DNA from: Chryseobacterium sp.
Lineage (GTDB): Bacteria > Bacteroidota > Bacteroidia > Flavobacteriales > Weeksellaceae
DNA length: 64,000 nt
Assembly: GCA_031277615.1 (NCBI GenBank)
Contig: JAITMC010000009.1
Span: forward strand, 95,473-159,472
Reading direction: 5' to 3'
Shown here: positions 7,545-16,964 of the stretch, piece after piece
Position numbering within the stretch: the first letter of the stretch is position 1
How the letters are laid out: every line of letters starts with the position of its first letter
Notes under the pieces: generated by a model
The model's input: only the letters and a program-made list of their open reading frames with translations
What the model was told of the DNA's origin: nothing
Databases searched by the model: none
Position numbers and translations under genes: made by a program

Positions 7545-9047
7545 CTATTTCAGATAAGTATCGTAAAGGTCTTTTCTTCTGTCTTTCATCACCTGAACAG
7601 AGCCGTTATGATGGAGATCTTTGAGCAGATTGAGGTCTACATCTACAATCAGGGTCATTTCTGTATTGGGAGTGGCCTCACCTTTTACGGCATTGGATGG
7701 GAACGCAAAATCAGAAGGAGTAAATACGGCAGCCTGCCCGAATTGAATATCCATATTATTTACTTTCGGAAGATTTCCTACACAGCCTGCAATGGCTACA
7801 TAACATTCATTCTCAATAGCTCTTGCAGCAGCACAGTGACGAACCCGCATATAAGCATTCTGGGTATCGGTAAGGTAAGGTACAAAAAGGATTTTCATGC
7901 CCTGATCTGCCAGAATTCTCGGAAGCTCAGGAAATTCTACATCATAGCAGATCACCAGACCTATTTTTCCGCAGTCGGTATCAAAAACTCTGATCTCGTT
8001 TCCGCCTTTCATCCCGTAATATTTTTTCTCATTCGGAGTGATGTGGATCTTCCGGTATTCATCCATCCGGCCGTCACGGTGAAGCAGGTAACTTACGTTA
8101 TAAAGATCATTGTTTTCAAATACAGGCATACTTCCTGAGATGATATTTACATTATAGCTGATGGCCAGTTCTGAAATTTTTTCCTTGATCTGTTGCGTAA
8201 TCTTGGCAAGCTCAATCATACTGTCTCTTTCCGAAAGATTGTTGAAAGGGGCCAGCAAAGGGGTATTGAACAGTTCCGGGAAAAGGACGAAATCGGATTT
8301 GTAATCTCCCATCACATTAACAAAAAATTCAACCTGTTCGTAGAAAGCTTCGATATCTTTAAACGTCCTCATCTGCCACTGCACCAGTCCGAGACGGATG
8401 ATGCTATCCTGCATGGTATTCGGCTTTTTGCTGTAATAGATATTGTTCCATTGCAGAAGAACGGCATTTTCCCTTGAAGCTTCATCTTCGGGAAGGTATT
8501 TTTTCAGGACCCGGATAGGCAGGAAATTATTGGAAAGCTGGAAAGACAGTACGGGATCATACAATTCCTTGTCTCTTACTTTCCGGATATATTCCCTTGC
8601 GGAAAGCTCATGGCTGTGCTTATGGTAATTCGGAATTCTTCCTCCCAGAACAATCGATTTCAGGTTGAGCTGCTCGCAAAGCTCTTTTCTGGCATCATAT
8701 AATCTTCTTCCGAGCCGCAGTTCGCGGTATTCGGGATCTACAAAAACTTCTATTCCGTATAAAACATTTCCGGTATCCGAATGGGTATTGAAGGTATAAT
8801 TGCCTGTAATATCGCTGTAGGTATGTTCATCCCCGAATTCTTCATAGTTTACAATGATTGAAAGTGCGACTGCAGCCAGCTTTCCGTCTACGGTAATGCA
8901 GATCTGCCCTTTCGGAAATATACGGGTAAGTTTGTCTATGCTTTTTTTGGACCATATGGACTCCGACATTTGCGGATAAGCCCTTTTCATCGTTACTGCC
9001 AGTTCTTCATAATCCTGAACGTTCAGGGGTCTTGTTTCTATTTGCAT
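7545..9047 (-). CDS. GNAT acetyltransferase-nitrilase fusion (bifunctional)
   Basis: 500 residues with two enzyme domains. Residues about 1-205 form a GNAT N-acetyltransferase (acetyl-CoA loop region YRELRLGRRLYDARKELC). Residues about 215-495 form a carbon-nitrogen hydrolase (nitrilase superfamily) with its Glu-Lys-Cys triad visible: Glu in LFPELFNTP, Lys in YRKIHITPNE and Cys in VICYDVEFPE. The same fusion is known in Firmicutes and Bacteroidota (for example the Bacillus YhcX type), usually of unproven substrate. A cytoplasmic amidase/acylation role on a small amine or amide is inference. It is divergent from the esterase gene at 9101 with only 53 bases between, so their promoters must overlap. 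Confidence 0.92.
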   Translation of the reverse strand: MQIETRPLNVQDYEELAVTMKRAYPQMSESIWSKKSIDKLTRIFPKGQICITVDGKLAAVALSIIVNYEEFGDEHTYSDITGNYTFNTHSDTGNVLYGIEVFVDPEYRELRLGRRLYDARKELCEQLNLKSIVLGGRIPNYHKHSHELSAREYIRKVRDKELYDPVLSFQLSNNFLPIRVLKKYLPEDEASRENAVLLQWNNIYYSKKPNTMQDSIIRLGLVQWQMRTFKDIEAFYEQVEFFVNVMGDYKSDFVLFPELFNTPLLAPFNNLSERDSMIELAKITQQIKEKISELAISYNVNIISGSMPVFENNDLYNVSYLLHRDGRMDEYRKIHITPNEKKYYGMKGGNEIRVFDTDCGKIGLVICYDVEFPELPRILADQGMKILFVPYLTDTQNAYMRVRHCAAARAIENECYVAIAGCVGNLPKVNNMDIQFGQAAVFTPSDFAFPSNAVKGEATPNTEMTLIVDVDLNLLKDLHHNGSVQVMKDRRKDLYDTYLK

Positions 9048-9100
9048 TTGATGTAATTTTACTTAAATTTAGTGAAAAAACAGTAAATAATTAATAATCC

Positions 9101-10282
9101 ATGAAACATTCTCTACTGATCATGTTTTTCTCTCTGATGGCGACAGCTTTATGGGGACAGTCTGAACAGAATATCATTTCAATAGGAAAAAAATACAGCA
9201 TTCAATCTAAGATTTTGAATGAAAATCGTGTATATAATGTTTATCTGCCATCATCTTATCAGAATTCTCTGTTAAAAAAATATATCGTTGCCTATGTTCT
9301 GGATGGGGATAACAGTAAATTTAAGGAAGTAGCAGGAATCGTTCAGTCTATGAATGCTGCCTCTCAGCTGAAAATGCAGATTCCGGAATTGATTATTGTT
9401 GCTATTGAAAATACAGACAGAACAAGGGATTTCACTCCCACTTATTCTTTGAATTATCTGGATCAGGAAAATATAACAGCATTCAGCAGTAGTGGAAAGG
9501 CCAATAATTTCATGAAGTTTCTGGAAACAGAATTAATGCCTGAAATCAACAGGTCCTATAGAACTATTTCCAAAAATATGATCATAGGTCACTCACTGGG
9601 TGGATTATTTGCCATCAATTGTCTTTTGGAAGCTCCTGACTTGTTTAATTATTATATACTTATTGATCCTTCATGGTTTTGGGATCACAATTATATAGGA
9701 AAAAGAAGCCGGGAAATATTAAAAAGCAAAAACAATTTAAAAGCAAGAGTTTACATTTCGTTAGCCAATAACTTTAAAGAAGACAGTAGACACTACAAAT
9801 GGGGACAGGAGTTTTATAAATTATTACAAGCTAATTCTTCTCCGGGTTTATCTTCAAAAATTCAATATTTCCCTGATGAAAAACATCTAACGGTTCCTCT
9901 TCCAGGTACCTATTACGGGCTTCGTTATATGTTTGACGGGCTTGATGTTGAAATCAATGATATCATGGAAAATCCTTCCGTAATCACTAAGGCCTATGAA
10001 GATGTTTCCAAAAAACTTGGCATGGAAATGAAACCGGATGAATCCTACATGAATACCCTGGGGTATGTAGCCTTGTATGACAGGAAAATACCGGATAAGG
10101 CGGTTTCTATCTTTGAGATCAATGCTAAAAACTATCCTTTATCCCTTAATGTATGGGACAGTCTGGCTGAAGCCTACCTCAACAGAGGAGATCAGGAAAA
10201 GGCAAAAGAATGTTACAAAAAAATATTAGCACTGGACCCTGATCATGTGAAGGCAAAAGATCAATTAAAGAAATTAAAATAG
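9101..10282 (+). CDS. Secreted esterase (Esterase D/Fes-like) with C-terminal TPR
   Basis: 393 residues. Signal peptide MKHSLLIMFF...LWGQ, then an alpha/beta-hydrolase of the putative esterase family PF00756, the family of ferric-enterobactin esterases and antigen 85-like enzymes. The nucleophile elbow is IIGHSLGGLF near residue 165, a likely acid is in ILIDPSWFW and the histidine lies in DEKHLTVPLPG. The last about 70 residues form a TPR pair (VWDSLAEAYLNRGDQEKAKE). The substrate is unknown, and siderophore hydrolysis cannot be claimed from the sequence. The TPR sits at the opposite end compared with the esterase at 4635-6311. Confidence 0.86.
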   Translation: MKHSLLIMFFSLMATALWGQSEQNIISIGKKYSIQSKILNENRVYNVYLPSSYQNSLLKKYIVAYVLDGDNSKFKEVAGIVQSMNAASQLKMQIPELIIVAIENTDRTRDFTPTYSLNYLDQENITAFSSSGKANNFMKFLETELMPEINRSYRTISKNMIIGHSLGGLFAINCLLEAPDLFNYYILIDPSWFWDHNYIGKRSREILKSKNNLKARVYISLANNFKEDSRHYKWGQEFYKLLQANSSPGLSSKIQYFPDEKHLTVPLPGTYYGLRYMFDGLDVEINDIMENPSVITKAYEDVSKKLGMEMKPDESYMNTLGYVALYDRKIPDKAVSIFEINAKNYPLSLNVWDSLAEAYLNRGDQEKAKECYKKILALDPDHVKAKDQLKKLK

Positions 10283-10447
10283 AATAAAAGGCTGGAAGAT
10301 GGAAGAAGACTGGAAGTGAATTAATGATAATTATCCTCTCATAAGATCGCTAAACAGATAAAATTTACTTTCCTCAGCTGTTAAAACTTCCATCATTTAC
10401 CTTCAAACCTGTCCTTTTTATCCCTAATTCAGTTTAAATTAATTAAA

Positions 10448-10473
10448 AAATCCCACCCAAACGGGCAGGATTT
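10448..10473 (-). terminator. Intrinsic terminator of guaA
   Basis: On the minus strand an 11-bp stem (two G-U pairs) AAATCCTGCCC/GGGTGGGATTT with a 4-nt loop is followed by TTTTTTAATT. It begins 22 bases after the guaA stop. Confidence 0.88.
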
Positions 10474-10494
10474 ATATGTGAATTCAAGTCTAAA

Positions 10495-12024
10495 TTATTC
10501 CCACTCAATGGTTGCTGGTGGTTTGCTTGAAATATCGTAAGCAACTCTGTTGATTCCTCTTACTTCGTTGATGATTCTGCTGGAAACGGTATCCAGGAAC
10601 TCGTAAGGAAGTCTGCTCCATGTAGCGGTCATAAAATCGATGGTATTGGCAGAACGCACTACAGCGGTATATTCGTAGGTTCTTTCGTCTCCCATTACAC
10701 CTACGGATTTTACCGGAAGAAGAACTACGAAAGCCTGGGATACTTTTTCGTAAAGGTCGTTTTTGTATAATTCTTCGATGAAGATATCATCTGCTTCCTG
10801 AAGGATTCTTACTTTTTCAGCATCTACAGCACCCAGCACTCTGATTCCTAATCCAGGACCCGGGAAAGGATGTCTGTATACCAAGTGGTGAGGAATTCCC
10901 AATTCTTCTCCTACTCTTCTTACTTCGTCCTTGAAAAGTTCTCTTAACGGCTCCAATAGCTCAAATTCCATATCTTCAGGCAGTCCTCCTACGTTGTGGT
11001 GAGATTTGATTACGGCAGATGGACCGTTTACCGACTGGCTTTCGATCACGTCTGGATAAATGGTTCCTTGTGCCAGGAATTTTGCGCCTTCAATTTTATG
11101 GGATTCTTCGTCGAAAACATGGATGAATTCATTTCCGATGATCTTTCTTTTGGCTTCCGGATCATCTACTCCGGCTAATTTTGAAAGGAACCTTTCTTTA
11201 GCATCCACCATTTTGATGTTCATATGGAAGTGTTCTCCATACTGATCCATTACTTTCTTACCTTCATCTTTTCTCAATAGTCCGGTATCTACGAAGATAC
11301 AGGTCAACTGGTCCCCGATAGCTTTATGAATCAAAACTGCGGCTACAGAAGAGTCAACTCCTCCTGAAAGGCCAAGGATTACCTTGTTGTCACCTACTTT
11401 TTCACGGATTTCTTCAACAGTTTTCTCGATATAGTTCGTCAGTTTCCAGTTTTTCTCTGCATTACAGATTCCGAAAACAAAATTTTCAAGCATTTTCCCT
11501 CCTTCTTCGGTATGGGAAACTTCCGGGTGGAACTGTACACAGAAGATTTTTTTATTTTCATCAGAAATAGAAGCGATGACTCCTGATTTGGCGTTTAATT
11601 CAAAACCGGCCGGCAGCTCTCCCACTTCATCAAAATGGCTCATCCACACAATGGAATTCTGGGTAACACCTTTCAGTAAAGAGCTTTCTTTAACGATCTC
11701 CAGATGTGCTTTCCCGTACTCTCCTTTTTCGCCTTTGTTTACTTTTCCTCCTAAAAGGTGAGCCGTCATCTGCATTCCGTAGCAAATCCCAAGCACAGGA
11801 ACTCCCTGCTCGTATAATGATTTTTCTACCAGGTGGGCATTTTCTGCATTTACAGAGCTTGGTCCTCCTGAAAGGATAATTCCTTTGGGCTGCTTAGCTA
11901 AAATATCCTGTAATGGTGTATTGTAAGGTAAGATTTCAGAGTATACTCCCATCTCACGGATTCTTCTTCCGATAAGCTGGTTGTACTGGGATCCGAAATC
12001 TAAAATAATAATACCGTTGTTCAT
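10495..12024 (-). CDS. guaA: GMP synthase (glutamine-hydrolysing)
   Basis: Converts XMP to GMP with ATP and glutamine, the last step of guanine nucleotide synthesis. 509 residues, normal length. The N-terminal class I glutamine amidotransferase domain shows the oxyanion strand LSGGPSS, nucleophile Cys81 in GICYGMQ and the His-Glu pair in QFHPEVSHTEEG. The ATP-pyrophosphatase P-loop LSGGVDSSVAA is near residue 225, and the C-terminal dimerisation domain ends in the conserved KPPATIEWE. It is the last gene of the leftward purine cluster but is separated from purD by a terminator, so it probably has its own promoter or depends on readthrough. Confidence 0.98.
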   Translation of the reverse strand: MNNGIIILDFGSQYNQLIGRRIREMGVYSEILPYNTPLQDILAKQPKGIILSGGPSSVNAENAHLVEKSLYEQGVPVLGICYGMQMTAHLLGGKVNKGEKGEYGKAHLEIVKESSLLKGVTQNSIVWMSHFDEVGELPAGFELNAKSGVIASISDENKKIFCVQFHPEVSHTEEGGKMLENFVFGICNAEKNWKLTNYIEKTVEEIREKVGDNKVILGLSGGVDSSVAAVLIHKAIGDQLTCIFVDTGLLRKDEGKKVMDQYGEHFHMNIKMVDAKERFLSKLAGVDDPEAKRKIIGNEFIHVFDEESHKIEGAKFLAQGTIYPDVIESQSVNGPSAVIKSHHNVGGLPEDMEFELLEPLRELFKDEVRRVGEELGIPHHLVYRHPFPGPGLGIRVLGAVDAEKVRILQEADDIFIEELYKNDLYEKVSQAFVVLLPVKSVGVMGDERTYEYTAVVRSANTIDFMTATWSRLPYEFLDTVSSRIINEVRGINRVAYDISSKPPATIEWE

Positions 12025-12115
12025 GTTCTGAATATGATTTATAAATTAAATAGTGGTATCAGGGTAAAGCCCGATTCTATTGGATAAGGTCATTTGCTAA
12101 CCTCATGTTTTACAA

Positions 12116-12146
12116 AAAAAGACTTGGAGATGATCCAAATCTTTTT
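12116..12146 (-). terminator. Intrinsic terminator between purD and guaA
   Basis: 13-nt arms AAAAAGACTTGGA and TCCAAATCTTTTT (one G-U pair in the minus-strand RNA), 5-nt loop, U tract included in the stem base and continuing for two more T. It lies 12 bases after the purD stop and separates guaA from the rest of the cluster. Confidence 0.85.
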
Positions 12147-12158
12147 TCGTGATTTTTA

Positions 12159-13397
12159 TTAAAACTTTCCGATGTCTTCTCTGTAGAAGCCGTAATCGAA
12201 ATGTACGTGAGCTGCGTCTTCGTAAACTTTTTTGCGGGCTTCGTCATACGTAGCACCTGTGGCTACAATATTGAGCACTCTGCCTCCGTTTGAGATCACT
12301 TTGTCTCCTCTTCTGATAGCTCCCGCATGTAAAAGCGTGCTGTGCTTCACTTTATCTTCTCCTGTAATTTCAAAACCAGTTTCAATGTTTCTCGGATATC
12401 CTCCTGAGCACATCACCAGACATACTGCTTTTTCGTCTTTGAACTTAAGCTCGATGTCTTTACCGTCCATACAGTCCTGGATAACGTCAAGAAGATTGTT
12501 TTCCATAAGGGCCATTAATACCTGAGTTTCAGGATCACCGAATCTCATGTTGTATTCAAGAAGGTAAGTTCCGTTTTTGGTTACCATTAATCCGAAGAAA
12601 ATGATTCCTTTGAAGCTGAACCCTTCTCCTTTAAGACCATTGATGGTTGGTTCAAGGATATTTTTCTCGAAATCAGCGTAGTGTTCCTGAGTAAATTCAG
12701 GGCTTGGAGCTACTGACCCCATTCCTCCTGTATTCGGTCCTGTATCCCCGTTTCCTGCTTTTTTATAATCTTTTGCAGCGATACACGGGAACAGCTTTTC
12801 ACCGTTTGAAAAAGCAATGATAGAGGCTTCAAATCCCTGAAGGTATTCTTCAATAACCAGACGGATTCCTGCATCTCCATAGATTCTTCTGATCATGAAA
12901 TCGTGGATCGTTGCTTCTGCTTCTTCCAGCGTATCACAGATCACCACTCCTTTTCCGCCAGCAAGACCGCTTGCCTTGATCACTAAAGGAAACTGCTGTT
13001 TCTGAACATATTCTTTAGCATCATTGTATGAATCAAATACCACAGCTTTAGCTGTTTTGATATCATAGGTCTGCATAAACTTCTTAGAGAAAGCTTTACT
13101 TCCCTCCAGGCTCGCCACTTTTTGAGTCGGGCCGAAAACTTTCAGATCGTGTTGCTTAAATTCGTCCTTCAAACCAGCTACCAAAGGAGCTTCCGGACCT
13201 ACAATCGTAAGGTCTACCTTTTCTTTGATCGCAAAATCTCTCAGTTCTTTGATTTCTGATAAATGAACATTTTTCCCTATTACATCGGTAGTAGCATTCC
13301 CGTTGGCAAAAAACATTTTAGAAATTCTCGGGTCATTCTGAAGCTTTGATGCTAAAGCAGATTCTCTACCGCCTTCACCTATGATTAATATTCTCAT
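12159..13397 (-). CDS. purD: Phosphoribosylamine-glycine ligase
   Basis: Second step of de novo purine synthesis: joins phosphoribosylamine and glycine with ATP to give GAR. 412 residues. The N-terminal domain starts with MRILIIGEGGRESALA, followed by VGPEAPLVAG. The ATP-grasp fold contains VIKASGLAGGKGV and the signature MRFGDPETQ near residue 290. The C-terminal domain is complete. A TTG-N21-TATATTTG promoter lies just upstream (13426-13457), so purD can be transcribed apart from purMNH. Confidence 0.97.
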   Translation of the reverse strand: MRILIIGEGGRESALASKLQNDPRISKMFFANGNATTDVIGKNVHLSEIKELRDFAIKEKVDLTIVGPEAPLVAGLKDEFKQHDLKVFGPTQKVASLEGSKAFSKKFMQTYDIKTAKAVVFDSYNDAKEYVQKQQFPLVIKASGLAGGKGVVICDTLEEAEATIHDFMIRRIYGDAGIRLVIEEYLQGFEASIIAFSNGEKLFPCIAAKDYKKAGNGDTGPNTGGMGSVAPSPEFTQEHYADFEKNILEPTINGLKGEGFSFKGIIFFGLMVTKNGTYLLEYNMRFGDPETQVLMALMENNLLDVIQDCMDGKDIELKFKDEKAVCLVMCSGGYPRNIETGFEITGEDKVKHSTLLHAGAIRRGDKVISNGGRVLNIVATGATYDEARKKVYEDAAHVHFDYGFYREDIGKF

Positions 13398-13425
13398 ACT
13401 TTATTTATTATCTAGTCTTATTCTA

Positions 13426-13457
13426 CAAATATATAATTTTGAATGCTATAAATACAA
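13426..13457 (-). promoter_or_regulatory. Promoter of purD (TTG-N21-TATATTTG)
   Basis: Minus strand: perfect -7 box at 13426-13433 and a TTG at 13455-13457, 21 bases apart. Predicted start near 13420 gives a leader of about 23 nt. Confidence 0.6.
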
Positions 13458-13486
13458 TCCCCAATTATTTTTTAATTCTATTTTAA

Positions 13487-15004
13487 TTAGTGTAAAAAGT
13501 GTCTTACCCCTGTGAACATCATTGGAATACCATGTTCGTTGGCGGCTTCGATGCTGTCCTGATCTTTCACACTTCCTCCCGGCTGGATGATCGCTTTGAT
13601 GCCCTCCTGAGCGCAGAAATCTACCACATCACGGAACGGGAAAAATGCATCGGAAGCCAATACCAGATCTCCGGAGAATTTTTCTTTGGCTCTTTCGATC
13701 GCCTGCTGTGTTGCCCAGATTCTGTTTACCTGGCCACCACCGATACCGAAAGCCTGAATTCCGTTGGAAACCACAATAGCGTTTGATTTTACGTATTTTA
13801 CGACTCTTTGGGAGAAAAGAAGGGCTTTCTTCTGTTCTTCCGTAGGCTGAACATCCGTTACCACCTTGATTTCTTCTGAGAAGTGGGTATCGTTGTCCTG
13901 AACCAGGATTCCTCCATCGATCTTCACCCAGGTCTGCTTGTCTGAAACAGGGTTTACAATCTTTATGATTCTAAGGTTTTTCTTTTTTCTTAAAATTTCA
14001 AGAGCTTCTTCATCAAAATCCGGCGCCATTACAATCTCCAGGAATGTTTTGTTCAGTTCCTCAGCTGTTGCAGCATCGATCTTATAGTTCATTGCAACAA
14101 TTCCGCCAAAGATGGAAACAGGATCACATTCAAAAGTTTTCTGATAGGTTTCCAACGCTGAAGTTCCGATGGCTACCCCACAAGGCGTAGAGTGTTTTAC
14201 GGCACAGCAAGCCATTTCATCTTTGAATTCGGTTACCACTTTCCAGCAAAGATCCATATCACGAAGGTTATTGAAAGAAAGTTCTTTTCCGCCCAGCTGC
14301 TCAAAATCTTTCATGGCCCCGTTCTCGAAAGTAGAAACGTAATAAGCTGCCGTCTGATGAGGGTTTTCACCGTATCGGAGATCGGAAACTTTTCTGTACG
14401 AAGCATTCAGGTAAGCCGGATATTCTTCCTCTAAAAGCATTCTTGAGATCGCCGCATCATAAGCAGAAGTAAGATTGAATACTTTTCCTGCCAGTTTTTT
14501 ACGGGTTTCGATGTACGTATCTCCATTCTGTTCCATTTCCAGTTTTACCGCCGTATAATCTTCTACATCGGTAATCACGGTAACAGAATCGAAATTCTTG
14601 GCAGCAGAACGAAGCATTGACGGTCCTCCGATATCGATAAACTCTACTTTTTCGTGTAAAGAAATGTCTTTGTTCACGTTTTCAAAGAAAGGGTAAAGGT
14701 TTACGATAACCATGTCTATCAGGCCAATTCCGTGTTCCTGAACTGTTTTCATGTGCTCTTCATTGGCACGAACGGCTAAAAGCCCGCCGTGAACTTTAGG
14801 GTGAAGGGTTTTCACTCTTCCGTCCAGCATTTCAGGGAAATTGGTTACCTCATCGATCTGAATGGGATTTAAACCAGCGTCTTTCAAATGTTTGAACGTT
14901 CCTCCCGTGGAGATCAGCTCATAGTTCTGAGCTTCCAAAAACTGTGCGAACTCAATTAATCCGCTTTTGTCAGAAACACTGATTAAAACTCTCTTTTTAC
15001 TCAT
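13487..15004 (-). CDS. purH: Bifunctional AICAR transformylase/IMP cyclohydrolase
   Basis: Catalyses the last two steps to IMP. 505 residues. The N-terminal MGS-like IMP cyclohydrolase domain (residues about 1-150) contains ISVSDKSGL and [14 protein letters not shown]. The C-terminal AICAR formyltransferase domain contains RYGENPHQ, the catalytic Lys-His pair in [11 protein letters not shown], and GGGQVNRI. It ends in the family-typical FTGVRHFLH. It lies between purN and purD on the same strand; the 156-base gap to purN has no clear terminator. Confidence 0.98.
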   Translation of the reverse strand: MSKKRVLISVSDKSGLIEFAQFLEAQNYELISTGGTFKHLKDAGLNPIQIDEVTNFPEMLDGRVKTLHPKVHGGLLAVRANEEHMKTVQEHGIGLIDMVIVNLYPFFENVNKDISLHEKVEFIDIGGPSMLRSAAKNFDSVTVITDVEDYTAVKLEMEQNGDTYIETRKKLAGKVFNLTSAYDAAISRMLLEEEYPAYLNASYRKVSDLRYGENPHQTAAYYVSTFENGAMKDFEQLGGKELSFNNLRDMDLCWKVVTEFKDEMACCAVKHSTPCGVAIGTSALETYQKTFECDPVSIFGGIVAMNYKIDAATAEELNKTFLEIVMAPDFDEEALEILRKKKNLRIIKIVNPVSDKQTWVKIDGGILVQDNDTHFSEEIKVVTDVQPTEEQKKALLFSQRVVKYVKSNAIVVSNGIQAFGIGGGQVNRIWATQQAIERAKEKFSGDLVLASDAFFPFRDVVDFCAQEGIKAIIQPGGSVKDQDSIEAANEHGIPMMFTGVRHFLH

Positions 15005-15160
15005 TTTACTTTCAATTTTTTACTTTTTACAGCTATTTCAAACTGTATCCGGGTCTTTCACCTCCGAACTTACTTTTATTTACTTAGATTTTTTTAAGTT
15101 AATGTAACAATGTATCACCTTCAATATGGTAAACCGGTACATTGCCAGCTCCGTACATTC

Positions 15161-15724
15161 TTAATTCCCCAGGACCTTACTGATCGCTTCCGGAAATATT
15201 TCATATTCAATCTGATGAACTTTCTGGGCTAATGTTTCCGGAGTATCCTCTGCCGTTACTTCAAATGATTTCTGAAGAATGGCTTCTCCTTCATCAATTC
15301 CTGAGGTTACAAAATGTACGGTGGCTCCGCTTTCTTTTTCTCCGGCTTCAATTACAGCATGATGAACATGCATTCCCCACATTCCTTTTCCTCCGAATTT
15401 CGGAAGCAATGCCGGATGAATATTGATTATTTTACCATTCCAGTTTTCACAGAATTCAGGTTTTAAAATGGATAAAAATCCTGCCAGCACAATAAGATCC
15501 GTATCTTGCGGAATTACCTGAGCCAGTTCACTGCTGAAATTTTTTCCTCTGGGAATCAGTATGTTTTCTATATTATGATTCTTTGCCCTTTCCAGTCCGT
15601 AACACGCTCTGTCTGCCACCACCAGAGATACTTTTGCATTCCGGATTTCTCCAGCTTCAATGGTATCAATGATTCTCTGCAGATTGGTTCCTGAACCGGA
15701 TACAAGCACAACGATGTTCTTCAT
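15161..15724 (-). CDS. purN: Phosphoribosylglycinamide formyltransferase (folate-dependent)
   Basis: Transfers formyl from 10-formyl-THF to GAR. 187 residues from the ATG at 15724. A longer frame would need a TTG start and adds a non-conserved MLHSD, so it is rejected. Catalytic residues are visible: Asn in NIHPALLPKF, His in GMHVHHAVIE and Asp in TSGIDEGEA. The N-terminal VLVSGSGTNLQ binds the substrate phosphate. It follows purM by 58 bases that contain a small GATCAG/CTGATC hairpin. It belongs to the leftward purM-purN-purH unit. Confidence 0.97.
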   Translation of the reverse strand: MKNIVVLVSGSGTNLQRIIDTIEAGEIRNAKVSLVVADRACYGLERAKNHNIENILIPRGKNFSSELAQVIPQDTDLIVLAGFLSILKPEFCENWNGKIINIHPALLPKFGGKGMWGMHVHHAVIEAGEKESGATVHFVTSGIDEGEAILQKSFEVTAEDTPETLAQKVHQIEYEIFPEAISKVLGN

Positions 15725-15782
15725 ATCTGAATGTAACAACAGATCAGCCTAAGTCATTGTCAGACTGATCCGTCATTAATAG

Positions 15783-16775
15783 TTATAATGATAAATTGAT
15801 TTTTTCTGCTCCTTCTGTGATTTCTCCGATTTCGTAGGCATCATCTAACAGGTGTAATACTTTTTCCGCATGTTCAGCATCCACAACGATCACCATTCCT
15901 ACCCCCATATTGAAGGTTCCGAACATTTCCTCGCGGGCTACGCCTCCTCTTTTCTCCAGTTCAAGCATTACACTTGGGATTCTGATTTTCGAGCCGTCAA
16001 CGGAAGCACACAGCCCTTCAGGGATGATTCTCGGTACATTTTCATAAAGTCCACCTCCTGTAATGTGAGCGATTCCGCTTACTTTCACTTCTTCAAGAAC
16101 TTTGTGGATGTCTTTGAAATAAAGTCTTGTAGGCACTAAAAGAGTTTCGTATAATGGTTTTCCTTCAAATTCTTCTTCAAAATCCGGGAATACTTTTCTT
16201 ACCAGAGAGAATCCGTTTGAGTGGAATCCTGAGCTCGGGATCGCAATAATTTTATTTCCTGCCTTGATTTTAGAACCATCGATGATCTCATCTTTTTCTA
16301 CAATTCCTACACAGAATCCGGCAACATCATAATCTCCCGGCTGATACATTCCCGGCATTTCGGCAGTTTCCCCGCCAATGAGTGCACAGTTGTTATCTTT
16401 GCAGGCATTCACCATTCCTAAAACGATTTCTGCGGCAATTTCAGAATCCAGTTTACCGCAAGCCAGGTAATCCAGGAAAAACAGAGGTTTGGCACCGTGG
16501 CAAAGAATATCGTTGGCACACATGGCAAAACAGTCAACACCAATGGAGTCATACTTTTTGGTATCTAAAGCTACCTTCAGTTTTGTTCCCACACCGTCTG
16601 TTCCGGAAACCAGTACAGGGTTTCTGTATCCTCCGATCTCATAGAAGGCACCAAAGCTTCCCAAATGGTTCAGTACATTTGAGTTATGGGTTTCGCCTAC
16701 TGCTTTTTTGATCTTATCAACCGTTTTGTATCCTTCTTCTTTGTCTACTCCTGCTGATTTGTAAGTGTTGCTCAT
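15783..16775 (-). CDS. purM: Phosphoribosylformylglycinamidine cyclo-ligase (AIR synthetase)
   Basis: Closes FGAM to AIR using ATP. 330 residues, a little shorter than the E. coli enzyme (345). Signatures include SGTDGVGTKL near residue 60, CANDILCHGAKPLFFLDY, IGGETAEMPGMY and HITGGGLYENVPRI. It is the first gene of the leftward purine cluster. About 270 nt separate it from a strong promoter at 17054-17084; that leader contains a short ORF and a terminator-like hairpin, which suggests regulated readthrough. Confidence 0.97.
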   Translation of the reverse strand: MSNTYKSAGVDKEEGYKTVDKIKKAVGETHNSNVLNHLGSFGAFYEIGGYRNPVLVSGTDGVGTKLKVALDTKKYDSIGVDCFAMCANDILCHGAKPLFFLDYLACGKLDSEIAAEIVLGMVNACKDNNCALIGGETAEMPGMYQPGDYDVAGFCVGIVEKDEIIDGSKIKAGNKIIAIPSSGFHSNGFSLVRKVFPDFEEEFEGKPLYETLLVPTRLYFKDIHKVLEEVKVSGIAHITGGGLYENVPRIIPEGLCASVDGSKIRIPSVMLELEKRGGVAREEMFGTFNMGVGMVIVVDAEHAEKVLHLLDDAYEIGEITEGAEKINLSL

Positions 16776-16814
16776 GTTTAATAATTTAAATAAGGTAACC
16801 GTATATCAGTTTAG

Positions 16815-16849
16815 CAATGTAATCATGATCTGACTTTAAGGTCAGACAA
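16815..16849 (-). promoter_or_regulatory. TCTGAC/GTCAGA palindrome in the purM leader
   Basis: Perfect 6-nt inverted repeat TCTGAC (16829-16834) and GTCAGA (16841-16846) with a 6-nt spacer, 54 bases upstream of purM. On the minus strand it is flanked by TTG (16847-16849) and a weak -7-like TACATTG (16815-16821), 25 bases apart. It could be an operator in a second promoter or a simple RNA hairpin. Confidence 0.3.
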
Positions 16850-16920
16850 TGGGTATATTCTTACATGGGTATACTGATCCATTTCACTTTTATATTTTAC
16901 TTTTTATTATTCAGATTCAG

Positions 16921-16957
16921 AAAATAAAAAAGCCGACAATCTTGGTAGATTATCGGC
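16921..16957 (-). terminator. Terminator-like hairpin in the pur leader
   Basis: Minus-strand stem GCCGA-T-AATCT / AGATT-G-TCGGC (one A-C mismatch, TACC-type 4-nt loop) followed by TTTTTTATTTT. It starts 8 bases after the stop of the 24-codon leader ORF and lies about 155 bases upstream of purM. It may end a short transcript or act as an attenuator. Confidence 0.75.
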
Positions 16958-16964
16958 CGTTATT

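Noticed and set aside
10283-10320. GGCTGGAAGATGGAAGAAGACTGGAAG-type purine-rich stretch, also near 38330-38360.
   Set aside because: Low-complexity intergenic sequence; no palindrome or fixed unit, so not called a repeat family.
10321-10335. A TGATAATTATC sequence resembling a Fur half-palindrome downstream of the esterase gene.
   Set aside because: It lies between two gene ends with no promoter or start nearby and is expected by chance in AT-rich DNA.
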